The notes beneath the pieces are model-generated. The model made no database searches and was not told the origin of the DNA. It saw only the letters and a program-made list of their open reading frames with translations. Below are positions 1 through 12,600 of a stretch of DNA of 64,000 nt, piece after piece (position 1 is the stretch's first letter; every line of letters begins with the position of its first letter). Made by a program: the position numbers and the translations under genes. The stretch comes from Leptasterias polaris. Its lineage: Eukaryota; Echinodermata; Asteroidea; Forcipulatida; Asteriidae. The stretch is from contig JAZGTN010000009.1 in NCBI GenBank assembly GCA_037783415.1, positions 1,302,001 to 1,366,000 of the forward strand. Reading direction: 5' to 3'.

Positions 1-3000
1 TTTGTTGGGGTCGGGGTTCCATTAACGACCCCACAGGGGCCTGACGTGCGTAAGAACCAAGCCTAGGCCAGCGCCCAAGCACTAGCTGCGGTTTCGAAAA
101 TGCCTATTCTCGTCCCTGTGATTTCATGCATCTTTATAGAAACTTATCATTTTGGTTAACACAGTACTCAAAAGAGATTTTAACATGGTGTTACCGCAAA
201 CCTCTCTCAGTTATACTCCCACCATGCAAAGCTTCAAATCCTACTAACACAGAGAAGTAATGACACTTTGGTGTTAGCAACATCAGGTTATCTACACTAC
301 AGTCACGGGACAATGGGAACTGATATCAAGTTGTAAAGATCAATTTCAACAAAATCACTCAAACTCATGTGTCTTTGTTATCCTTGTTGATTTTGTGTTT
401 AGTTATTATTTGGTCATAAGTGTGTGAAGTTTTCCTAATTGTAATTTTGTTGAAATTTGATCGAAAAAACTACACCCCCCCCCCCCCCCAACTTCTGATT
501 AAATATGACCACAAGTTGTTTCAATAATTACAATATACATATCATATTAGTCTTAGTCCCTTTATTGTAAATTCCCACGGATTGACTGTGATAAACCAAT
601 CGTGTTGTGGTTGTGTGTGAGTTCCCACTTGGCTTCCGGCTTTCAATGTAAATAAATCCATTTTTCTAGTTCCCAAATCGAAAGAGGAAGTACTTTTGTA
701 GTTTGACTAGTGTTGATTTACAAATTGTCGGAAACAATGTTTCCGTTGTGCAGATCCATGTCCAACATTGTCATTAGACCCTTCAAAATTATGGAGACTT
801 TTAAAGGGAAATAACCTTTCTGTTTCTTTCTTCTTTTTCTTTGTTGTTGTTGTTTTTTGTGGTTTTTTTCGTCTTTTTCGGGGGGAGGGAAGGGGCAGAT
901 ATTAATTCACATTCTCTTGTTTTCAATAAACACAACATGTGAAGTTTCTTATCACAATTCATTGAACGCGTTTTAGTGAGAATAGTGGTCAATGTTTAGG
1001 TTTTGCGCACCCGAATCCGCCATGATACTCCTCGTTTCAAATTTTCGGATAATTGCAGCTAGTTCTGTGGATAATAGGCCGAGTAAAAAAAAAAACATGT
1101 TTCACGTCCGGGTTTTTCAAAAAAAGGAGGAAGAGGGGCTTTTTATTTTTTTATTTGTTATTTTTCAAAATGGCCGCCGTTTGAGATTTCTGGCAATCCA
1201 TGGTGTTTTCCCTATAAAAATGAAATGATAATTTAAAAGAGACAATTGTTGGACAAAAAAGAACTGAACATATTTACATTGTTTTATTAATAGTGTTAGC
1301 ACCATACATGTACATAGGCCTATTTACATTGTTTTAACAGTGTTGTTTAGCACCATGTTTTACACTTGGAGTATCAAATTCAATGTAGATCAGTAGATAT
1401 TAATGCTGGGATGGGATTGATATTCAACGTATTAAACATAAGAGTACATGAATGGTATGCACGTGCTGTACGTTCACATGCTCCTTACCTTGGGCACTCA
1501 TTGAATTTTAGATCATGACGCAATTGACATTGCAACACACTTTATCTAAAGCCTATTACATAAATATTTGATGAAAGTAAATGTTAAATTGTCTGTAAAA
1601 AGCTATTGAGAATCAGGCAATTTGCCAATCCTATTCTAGTATCACAAATGAAACAAAATCTTTTGGTCTGCACTTACATACATTTAACTTGCTTTAAATA
1701 TATGGTTTAGCACACCCTACAGGAGTTTTCAACAAAATCTGTGTAAATCTTTTTCTTAGAATTTATCAATATCAATGTTGTACTTGTTAGAACACCCACC
1801 CAGGAATCCCGGCAAGAATATATTTATAAACTGAAGTACTTTACAGTCACACGTTGTACCCTTTGTTGACTATCAAAACTATCACCCTTCACAAAGGGGA
1901 CTAGCTTTGTATCTTTGACAAATTCTGAGAAAACATCGCTTAGAGTTTCTTCTCATCTATCACTGATCGTGCATACCACTGCTTAACTCGTTGACATTCT
2001 GAATTTTTTCTCATTTTTGTGAAAAAAAATTATTTAAAAAATGGGGAAAAAATGTAATAAAAAATCAAAAAAAAATCCAGGTGGCCTCAAAAAGCGGGCA
2101 GGGACGCGAAACGTGTTTTTTTAATTTTTTACTTTGCCTTATGTTATGTTTTCTGTGTGGGTCTTAAGCAAATCTCAGAGGGAATTCTTCATCTCCAAGC
2201 GGCACCCCCCCCCCCCCCCCCCCCCCAATCCAGCCCCTCACCCACCTTCGCGAAAGACTTCATTACGTGAGCGTTTTTGTGTGCCCCGATCCGTCAACCT
2301 CACTAAAAAAAAATATCAACAATCAGAAAAACATATGTTTCTTGGAGGTGTATACTTGGAGCTATATACATTACATGTACTATAAAGGTACATGTGTACA
2401 CTTTACATTGAAGTAATTTGTTCAGTGCTTTTTTATTTTATGTCATCTTAAAGCTTTAATAAAAAGCACTCGGTAGCCCGCCCTCTTGTGGAGAGTTACT
2501 TGCTGTAGTGAGAGTTCGCTCGGCCCAACGTCTTTAAGGGTGGGGGCGGTATGGACGAGCGAATAACCATGCGGGGGGGGGGGGGGGGGTGGGGGGAAAA
2601 ACTGGCACATCTTCCGTATTGTAGACACTCATTTACGTCGTACAGGACTTTTTGTATGAAGAACTGTTTCAAGACATATGCTATCATGAACAAGCCATGC
2701 AAACAATCCGTCCGGTTGGCGAAGTGACCACTGGGAGAACAAACTAAACAAGTATTGCTTACGTCCTGTGCACTGCATGCAGCAAACATCATTTCGGTTA
2801 TTTTGAAGACAAGTGAAACACTGAGCTTGAATGATTCAAATAATATTGATACTAATTGTTCGTTATTAAAGTTTGCCTAATACAATAGTTCATGTCCACA
2901 AAAAGTTTGTCATTAAGTACAACTGCAGGTTAATTACAACGCATAATATAAAGGAAGCAAATTTAGGTGTCTTGATCCAAAATTAACTCTAATTACATGA

Positions 3001-3240
3001 ATGTCTAAGACTAATTAAGAATGCTGAGTAAACGCGCCATAGGCCCCACCCTATGACGAAACAACAATAATTAGTTTATTATCAATTGGAATTAACTGGT
3101 TACCAAACAAAATGAGAACATGACCTATTGACACCTTGCACAACGTGCCTTTACCACTTTCGCCATTTTGTACATTTTTTACTCTTACTCCCCAAATGGC
3201 GGACAAGACAGGTGTGCGTATAAAGACCAATGCCTGTCAT
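1..3240. other. Intergenic, no gene seen
   Basis: AT-rich sequence with no supported exon. It contains a poly-C run (about 475-489), a longer C tract (about 2207-2226) and a G tract (about 2572-2590). A short local duplication at about 1270-1356 repeats 'TATTTACATTGTTTTA' followed by 'AGCACCAT'. Open frames here are short, lack good start contexts and partly run through homopolymers. Confidence 0.6.
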
Positions 3241-3253
3241 GCAACGGTTCAAT

Positions 3254-3283
3254 CATAGAGCAAGGACCACTCCTTGCTCTATG
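3254..3283. repeat. Perfect 13-bp hairpin upstream of COG8
   Basis: Arms CATAGAGCAAGGA (3254-3266) and its exact reverse complement (3271-3283) flank a 4-nt loop CCAC. The octamer GGTTCAAT occurs on both sides of the hairpin. It lies about 265 bp upstream of the COG8 start codon. It may be a tiny foldback insertion or a structured promoter element; no function is shown. Confidence 0.6.
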
Positions 3284-3547
3284 GTTCAATTTAGTGGCAT
3301 AATGCAATGATGGTAATACTGCTAATGGCCTTACGTTTTGGACCATAGCAGAGTCTTTTATTCAATTTTAAAGATTTTGTTTACTTTCCAATGTATCTAG
3401 CAAAAACACTGCACGAAACTTACATTACGCAGTCGCAAAAAATTGACAGTGCAAAAATTAAAAATTTAAAACGACCAATGATTGAGGGCGCTATGATTGG
3501 AAGTTGATGGAGATTTTCAATGACTGAGGGCAGTATTTTTCTCCAAG
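3284..3547 (+). promoter_or_regulatory. COG8: Putative COG8 promoter and 5' UTR
   Basis: This is the region immediately upstream of the COG8 start. I see no convincing TATA box at a usual distance. An inverted CCAAT (ATTGG) occurs near 3497, within 'GATTGAGGGCGCTATGATTGG'-type sequence. The start codon sits inside 'CCAAGATGGCGAC', which matches the YY1-type initiator/Kozak element often found at the 5' end of TATA-less housekeeping genes. The transcription start is not determined. Confidence 0.4.
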
Positions 3548-3614
3548 ATGGCGACCCCCATTGACGTGGAAGATGAAACTATACTTGCATCGGTATTTAA
3601 AGATGTTTTCCCAG
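3548..3614 (+). CDS. COG8: COG8 exon 1
   Basis: Encodes [20 protein letters not shown] plus FP and ends in phase 1 at CCCAG|GTTTGT. The single leftover G joins AT of exon 2 to give Asp. The acidic opening followed by a hydrophobic '[10 protein letters not shown]' block matches the start of animal COG8 proteins. Confidence 0.85.
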
Positions 3615-6600
3615 GTTTGTTTGCATCCTGTTTAGATTTTTCAGTTTCATTGTGAGATATTTAGATGTTCCCTTTTCTATGTTGGTGTCCAAATGTGATG
3701 TAAACTAACAATAATAAAAAAATCTATTCCTTTTTAAATTTCGTATAGGCCTACTATTTACTAGTAAGTATTGATTACTAGTAACTAGTCATGACTAGTA
3801 GTACTAGTATACACAGTACAGTAGAGTAGTAACAACACAGTGCAGTGGTGGTAGAATGTAAATTTGTATAAGATAATACTTTTTTATAATGCACTTGTGG
3901 GGCACTAGCGGGGACCTACCCAGGGGTTTCCAAGAAATAAGTGCCCGGCTACCCTGGACATTACCCCAGGACTGACCCCAGACTTCCAAAGGGGTTGCCC
4001 CGCAAGCCGGGGCGTTACCCGGGGATTTCCAAAAGCGGTTGCCCCGCTCACCGGGACACTACCCGGGGCCTACCGGGACATTACCTGGGGGTTACCGGGG
4101 GACTTCCAAAGCAGTTGCCCCGCTAGCCGGGACTTAACCCCTGGGAATAGAGCTTTGTACAGTACACATTTTATTTATACTTATATAGGCTGCAAAGGGT
4201 ATTGTACAATTAATCATTTTTATTGTTTTATACTAATTACTACAATTTGTTTAACTTTGTTATGAAACATACTTTGAACAGTACTTCACATTAAAATGCT
4301 CTTAGCTGATAGGCACAACTAGCTGAAGGTAAAATGGACAACAATGCACTCATAAATTTAAAATCAGTTCATCGATTAATGAAAGAAGTTGGCTGTTGGA
4401 CAGAAAGAAATATACATGTAAAAAACAACTGAAACATCATGAAGGGTACATGGCCTATTGATGACTGAGTGGCCAAGGGGCAGGGTATATGCCAGGCATT
4501 TGCCGGGGCATGTGCAGGGACTTCCGCAATAGGCCCGGCAGTGCTGGGGCATGGACTGTGCGGGGACTTCCAACTTTTGCCTGGCGGTCAGGGGCGGGGA
4601 CTTACCCAGGTGTTCCAAGAAATTAGTGTCCCCGCCCCGTGGCACTTACCCAGGGACATACTAGGGACTACCCGGGGGGTTTCCAAATTGTAAGTCCCCG
4701 CTAGGCCAGGGTAAGTCCCCGCTAGGCCAGGGTAAGTCCCCGCTAGGCCAGGGTCCCCCAGGGTGCAGGTTACAATTGACAAGTGCATAATAATATAATA
4801 GAAATATATGTGTAATCATTCCTCATTGTATGCCCCATTTTTATTAATAATTGAGGTTTCATTAAAACTAAGCCCTGCACTCTGCAGGACCGTCGTCCTC
4901 GTGAGTCGTAGTCGTAGTGATTTATGAAATGTTAATGTAGGGAGCCCAAGTGCGCCCTCAGTGTTTATTTTGTAAAAAGTTTACTTTGGGGTCGCGACCT
5001 GTCGACCCAGTCTCTTTTACTTTTCTAGCTTTGAGCACGAGAGAGCACATTATAATTAGTCTGTATTTCTCTCCATTTTGTGGGGAGCATGGCTCTGGCC
5101 ATGCTCCTAATACTAATAATCTGGGAGGGGTAGTTTCCTAGAACTCTCTGTGAGTATTATTTTGTCCTAAATTATATTTAGATTCAAGAAATATTGTGAT
5201 TTATAGGGCTGTTTCAATCGGTATATTGTAAACTTGTTGTGTGTGTAGCCAGCCTCGTGGTAAACTGACCTCGTGACCTTTTGCCCCAAGCTGTACATAA
5301 GTGACTGTGTGCATTTGTATTACATGCTATTTTGTGTTCGATGTGCTGTATGGCATTGAATTAAATCAGTACAGGAGATCATTTTATATTTAACACGTCA
5401 TCATGTAGAATTTGTTGTTGCTTTTATTGTATTCTTCTGGTGAATCCTCGTCCTTTTTAATTAGAGGACCGGCCTCCTTCCCGTGTCTCTACAAATGGCG
5501 TCGTAGACAGGATTGAGTGTTTGCCATTTGTTTACATTTTTTCGCATTTGTTCTGTCTACGCCGTGTCTCTACATTAATGTTAATATAAAATTTTAAATA
5601 ATAACAACTTAACAAACAAGTTCTCTTTTTTAAAGAAAGACTCTGCTTGGGTAGTAAATATTAATTTAAAAATATTTTAATCTTTTATATCAAATTTTTA
5701 GGAACAAGTATATCTCCAATTAAACAGGATTTTCCGCACTCACACCTTCCAAAAAATGGCCAAATGACAAAAAAATAAAAAAAAGCTGGAAAATCGCATT
5801 TGATACTGTTTAGCTAGTGTAGTCTAGTTCTTAATACATGAATGATGGAATAACATTTAATTGACCATTGTGTGCCAACCTCTTTATCAAGAGGGTTGAT
5901 GTTGCCGCACTTTTTAAAATACGATCAAGTAAACTTGGATATTTCCTTTTATAATGTATTTATATTCATTTCTTCTTCAGATTCTTGGAGAGAGAACCCG
6001 GATTTTGCACTTTATCTTGCAGAACTCAGTTCATATGGCGTGGATAAACTCAGTAAGTACATTGCAGAAAAACCAAGGTTTAAGGTATCTCCCTGTTATT
6101 ATCTTTACTGAATTGTGGTGGTTCTGAAATAAACTGGCGCTGTAACAAGTTGACTTAAATACAGGTTGCTCATCATTCACATCGACAATCTCTACCCGTT
6201 TACCCTTGGGTGATGAGAAACAGTTTTAGTTGAAGGGGGCGCTAGCGGGAGCGTGCGGTCCACTTGCAATTCAGCTCCTTTTTTTGCCAGCTTTTTAGCG
6301 ATCTTTGTTCCTTTATCATGTTTATGACTTCTTTTTGAATGAACATAGCTTAGTCACTCAACAATCTAAAGTAATTCGAGTCTTGAGGCTTCACCTAACT
6401 GCTGTGAACATTTGGAGGTTTTTCTTGTAACCTAACATTGTATAGTATTGCAACAACATCATCATGAACAAGATGGCGACCTCCTCAGTTGTATGACAAC
6501 TCAATTGGTATAGTATTGTAACAACATCATCATGAACAAGATGGCGACCTCCTCAGTTGTATGACAACTCAATTGGTATAGTATTGTAACAACATCATCA

Positions 6601-9600
6601 TGAACAAGATGGCGACCTCCTCAGTTGTATGACAACTCAATTGGAAGTAGGAACGACAACAACAACTATGTTGTGAGAATCTGAACATGCTGAACCTCCA
6701 CCGATGAACCTGAATCTGTTAGGGGCTATCATTGCTTAATTCCATCAAACATTGAGGTAGGATCTATCCTTTATTTTACCCCACTTTATGATGGAATATT
6801 CTAAGAATTTAGCTGACTAGACTGGTGCATCTTGCTATGTTTGCCTGCATAGCCTGTTTTGCTTATACCACGTCACCCAATTTTGTCTCAGCACAGCCTG
6901 CTGGCCAGTTTGTCCATCATCATGACATTCGCAATGAACATGAGTTTGTGGTAACAAGATCAGGGACAGATTGTGTTAATTTCCCAATTGCATGTACACT
7001 ATCCTCTGAGTCTACCGTGTTTAGTGTCTTGCAGTTGCACAGCTCACCAAACACCAACCTGTTTGACCCCAGCCATATGTTTAAGCTAGGTTTAAATCTT
7101 TCTCAAAGCAAGAGGGCATTCTACCAATCGATTTGCCATGACACAACTGAAAAGTGTACTCGTAGAAACAAGCCAGTGAAGATGCAAATCTCAAGAAAAT
7201 TCATCCTCCTAACTCTGTTGCTTAGCGGCCAGATAGAAACCAACCAAGGCCCAAAGTTTCCCTGTGGTATTTGCAACAAAAATGTAAACAATTCTGATCC
7301 AGCCATCTCATGCGATCATTGTGATCTGTGGATGCACACACATTGTGTAGGGATGTCAGATGTAATTTATAGTACCCTGTGTAACCAATCAAGTTTTTCC
7401 TGGATATGTTGCAAATGTGCGATGCCAAATTTTTCATCAACATTCTTCCTATCATGTGCGGTAACAGAGACTAGTAATTCCTTTGAACTGCTTGATACCC
7501 ATGCAAGGTTTTAGCCAGGATTTGGTAAAAGGGTGTCCAAATCTGCTGGAAATTTAAAAACTGGGTGTCCAAATTGTTCACTTACAATACATTTACATGT
7601 AAATGACAGATGAAAGAGGGTGTCCAAATTTAAAACAGGGCGTCCAAAAGACACCCAGACACCCCTCTGGCTAACACTATGTACCCATGATAGTTCGGCA
7701 AGTTCCACAGCTAGTGATGAAGATCTTGGTGAGCCAACAGCAACATCTACTTCGACTAAGGATAAGTCATCTCACAAACCAAGCAACTCTTACAACAGAA
7801 CAAAGCCTCGAAAGCTTAAAGCTATCCAGATCAACTGCAACGGCTTGAAGAGTGTCAAAAACAGGCCGAAATTTGAAGCCGAGTTAGAAATGTACAAGCC
7901 GGATATAATTTTTGGCTGCGAGTCTAAGCTTGATGACACCATTCCAACCTACTCAACTTTCCCTGAAGAGTATACGATTATCCGCAAGGACAGAAATGTT
8001 GCAGGAGGAGGAGTATTTATTGCAGTGAAGAGTGACCTGAGTGTTGAGAGGGAGGAGTTCAATACCGATTGCAAAAAAGTATGGACTTCAGTTCAATTTG
8101 TGAGAAGAGGGTAACATCTGTATAGCGCCCTCTGTTTACAAGTTACCATGCAAGATTGTTATGTGAAAGGTCACAGAGGGCGCTATACAGATGTTACACT
8201 TGCAAGTTTCTACAGACCACCTGGATACAGAGCAGTTAGAGATCAACTGGACCAGTTGCATTATAGTATCGGTTTAATTTTGAAGAAGCATCCTCACACT
8301 CTTCCAAACATCATCCTTGCTGGAGACTGTAACTTTCTTGATATTAACTGGGAAAATAGTAGCACCACCCCAACAAGCACTCGTGCAGCCCCTCAGAGCT
8401 TCCTTGACGTAGTCAATGAGTATGGTCTCACCCAGTTAACCAATGTCATCACCAGACCAAGTCCCAACAACATTCTGGACCTTGTGTTAACAACAAATGA
8501 AAGCCTTGTTTCTAATGTGAAAACGACCACAGGTATCAGCGATCATGACATTGTGCATTTTGATATCAATGTCTCACCTAAACCAAGACGTGTTCAACCA
8601 CGCAAAGTTTGGAACTTCAAGAAAGCCAACTCTGATGCTGTTAACAAATCTCTTCAACAAATCTCTTCAACAAGCAACCATGGAATATTTTTCTTTACCA
8701 CCCATGTTGAGATCCATTGATGTGAACTGGGCATTTTTCAAAAACAGTATTTCCAACGCTATGGAAAATATTCCGCACAAGATAACTAGAGAAAAATGGA
8801 AAAATTTCCCATCCTTGGATAACACCAGCTATAACTCGCCTCATGAGGAAGCGTGACAAACTTTACAACAAGGCAAGATCATCTACTAGTCAACATGCCT
8901 GGTCCAACTATAAGACCCAACGGAACCTAGTGAAGAGGATTGTTTCAGCAGCGCATACAGACTACTTGAGCAACATTGTTGGAGAAAGTCTAACATCCGA
9001 CTGCAAGCGATTTTGGACAAACGTCAAGTCTAAACGCAGACAGAGTATTGGAATCCCAACACTTCGCACAAACAGTGGAGTTCACTATACCAACAAGTCT
9101 AAAGCCAATACACTAAACAACCAATTTGACTCAGTTTTTACCAGAGCAGATGAAGTTCAGCCACCCGACAGGGGACCATCTCCTTATATGCCCATTAGCG
9201 ATATGCTTATTGATGAGAATGGAGTCAATAAACAGCTGCATCAGATAAAAATCAACAAGGCTAGTGGTCCAGATGAAATATCAGCCAGAATGCTACACGA
9301 GTATGCTGATGAAGTTTCACCCATGCTTACAAACATCTTCCAGCAATCTTACAACAGTGGAAAGGTACCGTCCGATTGGTCCAAAGCTAGAGTTACAGGA
9401 ATCTACAAAAAGGGAGACAAAACCAGCCCTGAGAACTATAGACCTATAAGTCTGACCTGTATCTGCTGTAAGATTCAAGAGCATATCATACTTAGTAACC
9501 TACATTGTAGCTAAACACCTCGGTAGTCAGAGAATCATCATTGACAATCAGCATGGATTTCGAGAGAAACTATCATGTGAAACACAACTCATCCAGGCGG

Positions 9601-12600
9601 TAGATGACTGGGCACTAACCCTCAACATGCATGGTCAATCGGATGTCTTATTTCTTGATTTTAGTAAGGCATTCGATAAAGTGTCCCATGAATGTTTTCT
9701 CCATAAGCTGCTGTACTATGGTGTTTCTGGCAAGACTAATAACTGGATAAGGAACTTCCTAACAGGCAGGTCTCAGTGTGTGGTGGTTGATGGGGAGGCG
9801 TCTGACTGGTGCCAAGTAACATCCGGGGTCCCTCAAGGCTTGGTCTTGGGACCTGCCTTGTTTCTACTATTCATCAATGGTATTGCCGATTAGTTAACAT
9901 CCAATATAAGGCTCTTTGCAGATGATAGTGTGATTTATAGGTGCATAAAGTCAACCGAGGATCAGGCTCTCCTTCATCAAGACCTTCTTGCTGTTTTCTC
10001 CTGGGCTAAAACCTGGGGTATGAGCTTTAACGTCAAAAAACATCACCCTCTTGAGTATGTGTACTCCATTGGCAGTGACATCATTCCCAAGGTGAAGTCT
10101 ACCAAGTATTTGGGAGTTACCATCACATCAGATCTGTCATGGACCACACACATAGAATCCATCAGAGCAAAAGCCTCCAGAACGCTGGGACTTACACGCA
10201 GGAACCTGGGTCCATGTGACACCACAGTCATAGAGAAAGTATACCAAAGCCTTGTACGACCTCAACTTGAGTATGCATCTTCAGTGTGGAATCCCTTTAC
10301 CAAGACCGATAAGTCCAAGGTTGAAAGTATCCAACGGCAAGCAGCTCGCTTTACAGTAGGAGACTACCAGAGAACATCTAGTGTCACCACTATGTTTGAG
10401 ATTCTTGAATGGGACACACTTGAACATCGCAGACTTCTTGCACAGGCAACCATGTTCTATGAGATCATCAATGGCTTCGTCAACATTTCCATCCCTCAAC
10501 GTTTCACACTGAATCTTAGGCAAGCTAGAGGATCTCATGATCTTCTCTATCACCAAGTCATCACCAATCTCAATTCCTACAAGTATTCATTCTATCCACG
10601 TGTCATTCCACTCTGGAACATCCTACCAGTAGCAGCAGTTACAGCGCCAACACACCAAGGCTTCATTTCGGCAGCTCTACCAGTCATTAGATGTCTGCCA
10701 ACTGCTACATCTAGTCATGGGTGGTGGTCCATCCTGGGCTGATTCTCGGCAGCTCTACCAGTCATTAGATGTCTGCCAACTGCTACATCTAGTCATGGGT
10801 GGTAATCCATCCTGGGCTGATTCTTTTTAACCGCACCTTTTATTCTCTCCTTTGTTCTTTTGTTCTTCCAATTTGTTGATCACCTTTATTGTAAATACTT
10901 GCACTTGGACCGCACTGCACCGCTAGACATCCGGGACAGCAAGTTTTGCTTATAAGGATGAAGTATCATGATCAAAGCAGGCCTGTGGCTGTACGAACTC
11001 CCACACAGTTTCAAATCTTTCAAGTCTTTGGGTGGTTGGGTTGGCGTAGTGGTATCTTGCCTCGCCTTCCACCTCTAGGACCCCGGTTCAAATCCTGCCG
11101 GGGGGAACTATGTGGATTGGGTTTTCAGTCCCTGCATGATTGCGATGTTTATCCTGAAATATTTCTCTTGGGTTATCTCCATAAGCCATTTTAATATAAG
11201 GTGGACAAAATACTGGGGCACTATTAGGTTTGGGTAAATTTGAATGTGTGCACCCAAACCAAACAGTGCACTTCTAAATAGTGTTCACCGTATCTCCAAA
11301 AGGCCTATGGGGTTCTTGGCTAAGTGATTCAGAATTAATAAATGAAAAAAAATGACTTTAAATATTTGTTTGTGTGTGTACCAGATCGTGAACCAGATCG
11401 TCTGGCAGAGGAGAGATCTCAGATATTGCAACAAACTCAAGAGTTAGCTTTCCATAACTACAAAACCTTCATTGAAACAGCAGAATGCTCCAAAGAAATA
11501 GTGGAAGACGTAAGTTTACATACAACAAGCCTGGAATATTTACACGCAGACCACGGAGGTTTCCCAAAGACTTTCAGATTTTCCAATGGAAGTGCCCTTT
11601 GCAAAATGAAAATGGCCTCCTCTCAAGGATCAAATTCCAGGCCTAATATAATGTATGATCATCTCTTTTTATTATTAACCCTCCTACTGTTCGCAACATT
11701 TTCAAGTGAGTTGACCAACCATTTGAAACCATTCAACTGCCAAAGTTGTGTATGGTGGCACAACTGTGCACAGAACTAACTGTGTACTGTGTACATGCAT
11801 TCTCTCATGGTATCATATTGCAAGGCTGGCATAGCTTATCTATCATTCAAAACCACAGTGAATGGTATTGAATGGTCAGACAGCAAGAGGGTTAATATGT
11901 ATATTTTAAGATACAGATGAAGTCACATATTGTCATTGTGCCATGTACATGTACATGTGTCACTTAATATCATTTTTGTCATTCACAAGTCACCGAGTGT
12001 GTGCACAGGTGTTATCGGCCCTATAGTGCGCATCCACCAATGATGTGCTTAAAACCCTGTTGTGTTGAGCCAACTAACTGTGAAGGAACTGCTTTCAGTC
12101 TATTTGTTTTACTCATATATTGCTCTCTTCCACCTAAACTTTTATATTGGTGTCTCAATATATACAGTTCAACTTTGTGGAGAAACATGTCAACAGTCTA
12201 CTGGTCAAACTGCCGTCTTTTTCAGAGGATTGCAACAAGTTCATGAAAGAGGCTCAGCAAATTAGCATAAGGTGGGTCAGAGGTCAAGTAGGTGCCTTCA
12301 ATAGCGTTGGGTTCATTAAAGGGGCACATTGCCTTCATATTGAAAAGCGTTTGATTTGTAGATATTTTGAAAATTGGAAGATAATGATTCATATATATAT
12401 CCTTTGACATTGTGTGGTTTTTGTGTAATTTCATGACAGAACACGGTCTGCTATTTTGAAGAACCAATTTTTTTACTCAAAAAAATGGCGGATCAGATTT
12501 TCTGCTGGTTTTATTTCCAGAGGCAATTTTTATTATGAAATTGTGCCCAGCTCACAGAGAACACATCTGTTTTGTAACGCACCATTTTTTATTTTCTTAT

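Larger units (their letters stand above)
6240..10945 (+). mobile_element. Decayed CR1-like non-LTR retrotransposon in COG8 intron 2
   Basis: Parts in order: a GC-richer leader, three 68-bp tandem units (6441-6644), a PHD-finger coding region, an apurinic endonuclease, a reverse transcriptase with the FADD catalytic box, a 3' reading frame with a 78-bp duplication, and a short 3' UTR. It is in the same orientation as COG8. It is not functional: it carries a hAT-like insertion (7504-7681), an inverted insertion (near 8111-8172), a 13-bp duplication (8645-8670), frameshifts near 8815 and 9505, and a stop at 9891-9893. Outer boundaries are approximate because I see no target-site duplication. Jockey-superfamily membership is firm, CR1 clade likely. 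Confidence 0.85.

Noticed and set aside
475..489. Poly-C and poly-G tracts (also 2207, 2572, 28672, 29263, 30591, 30920)
   Set aside because: Simple homopolymers common in this genome; possible assembly uncertainty but no feature of their own.
10946..11194. 82-codon ORF after the LINE
   Set aside because: It runs through a tRNA-derived SINE shared with 42433.
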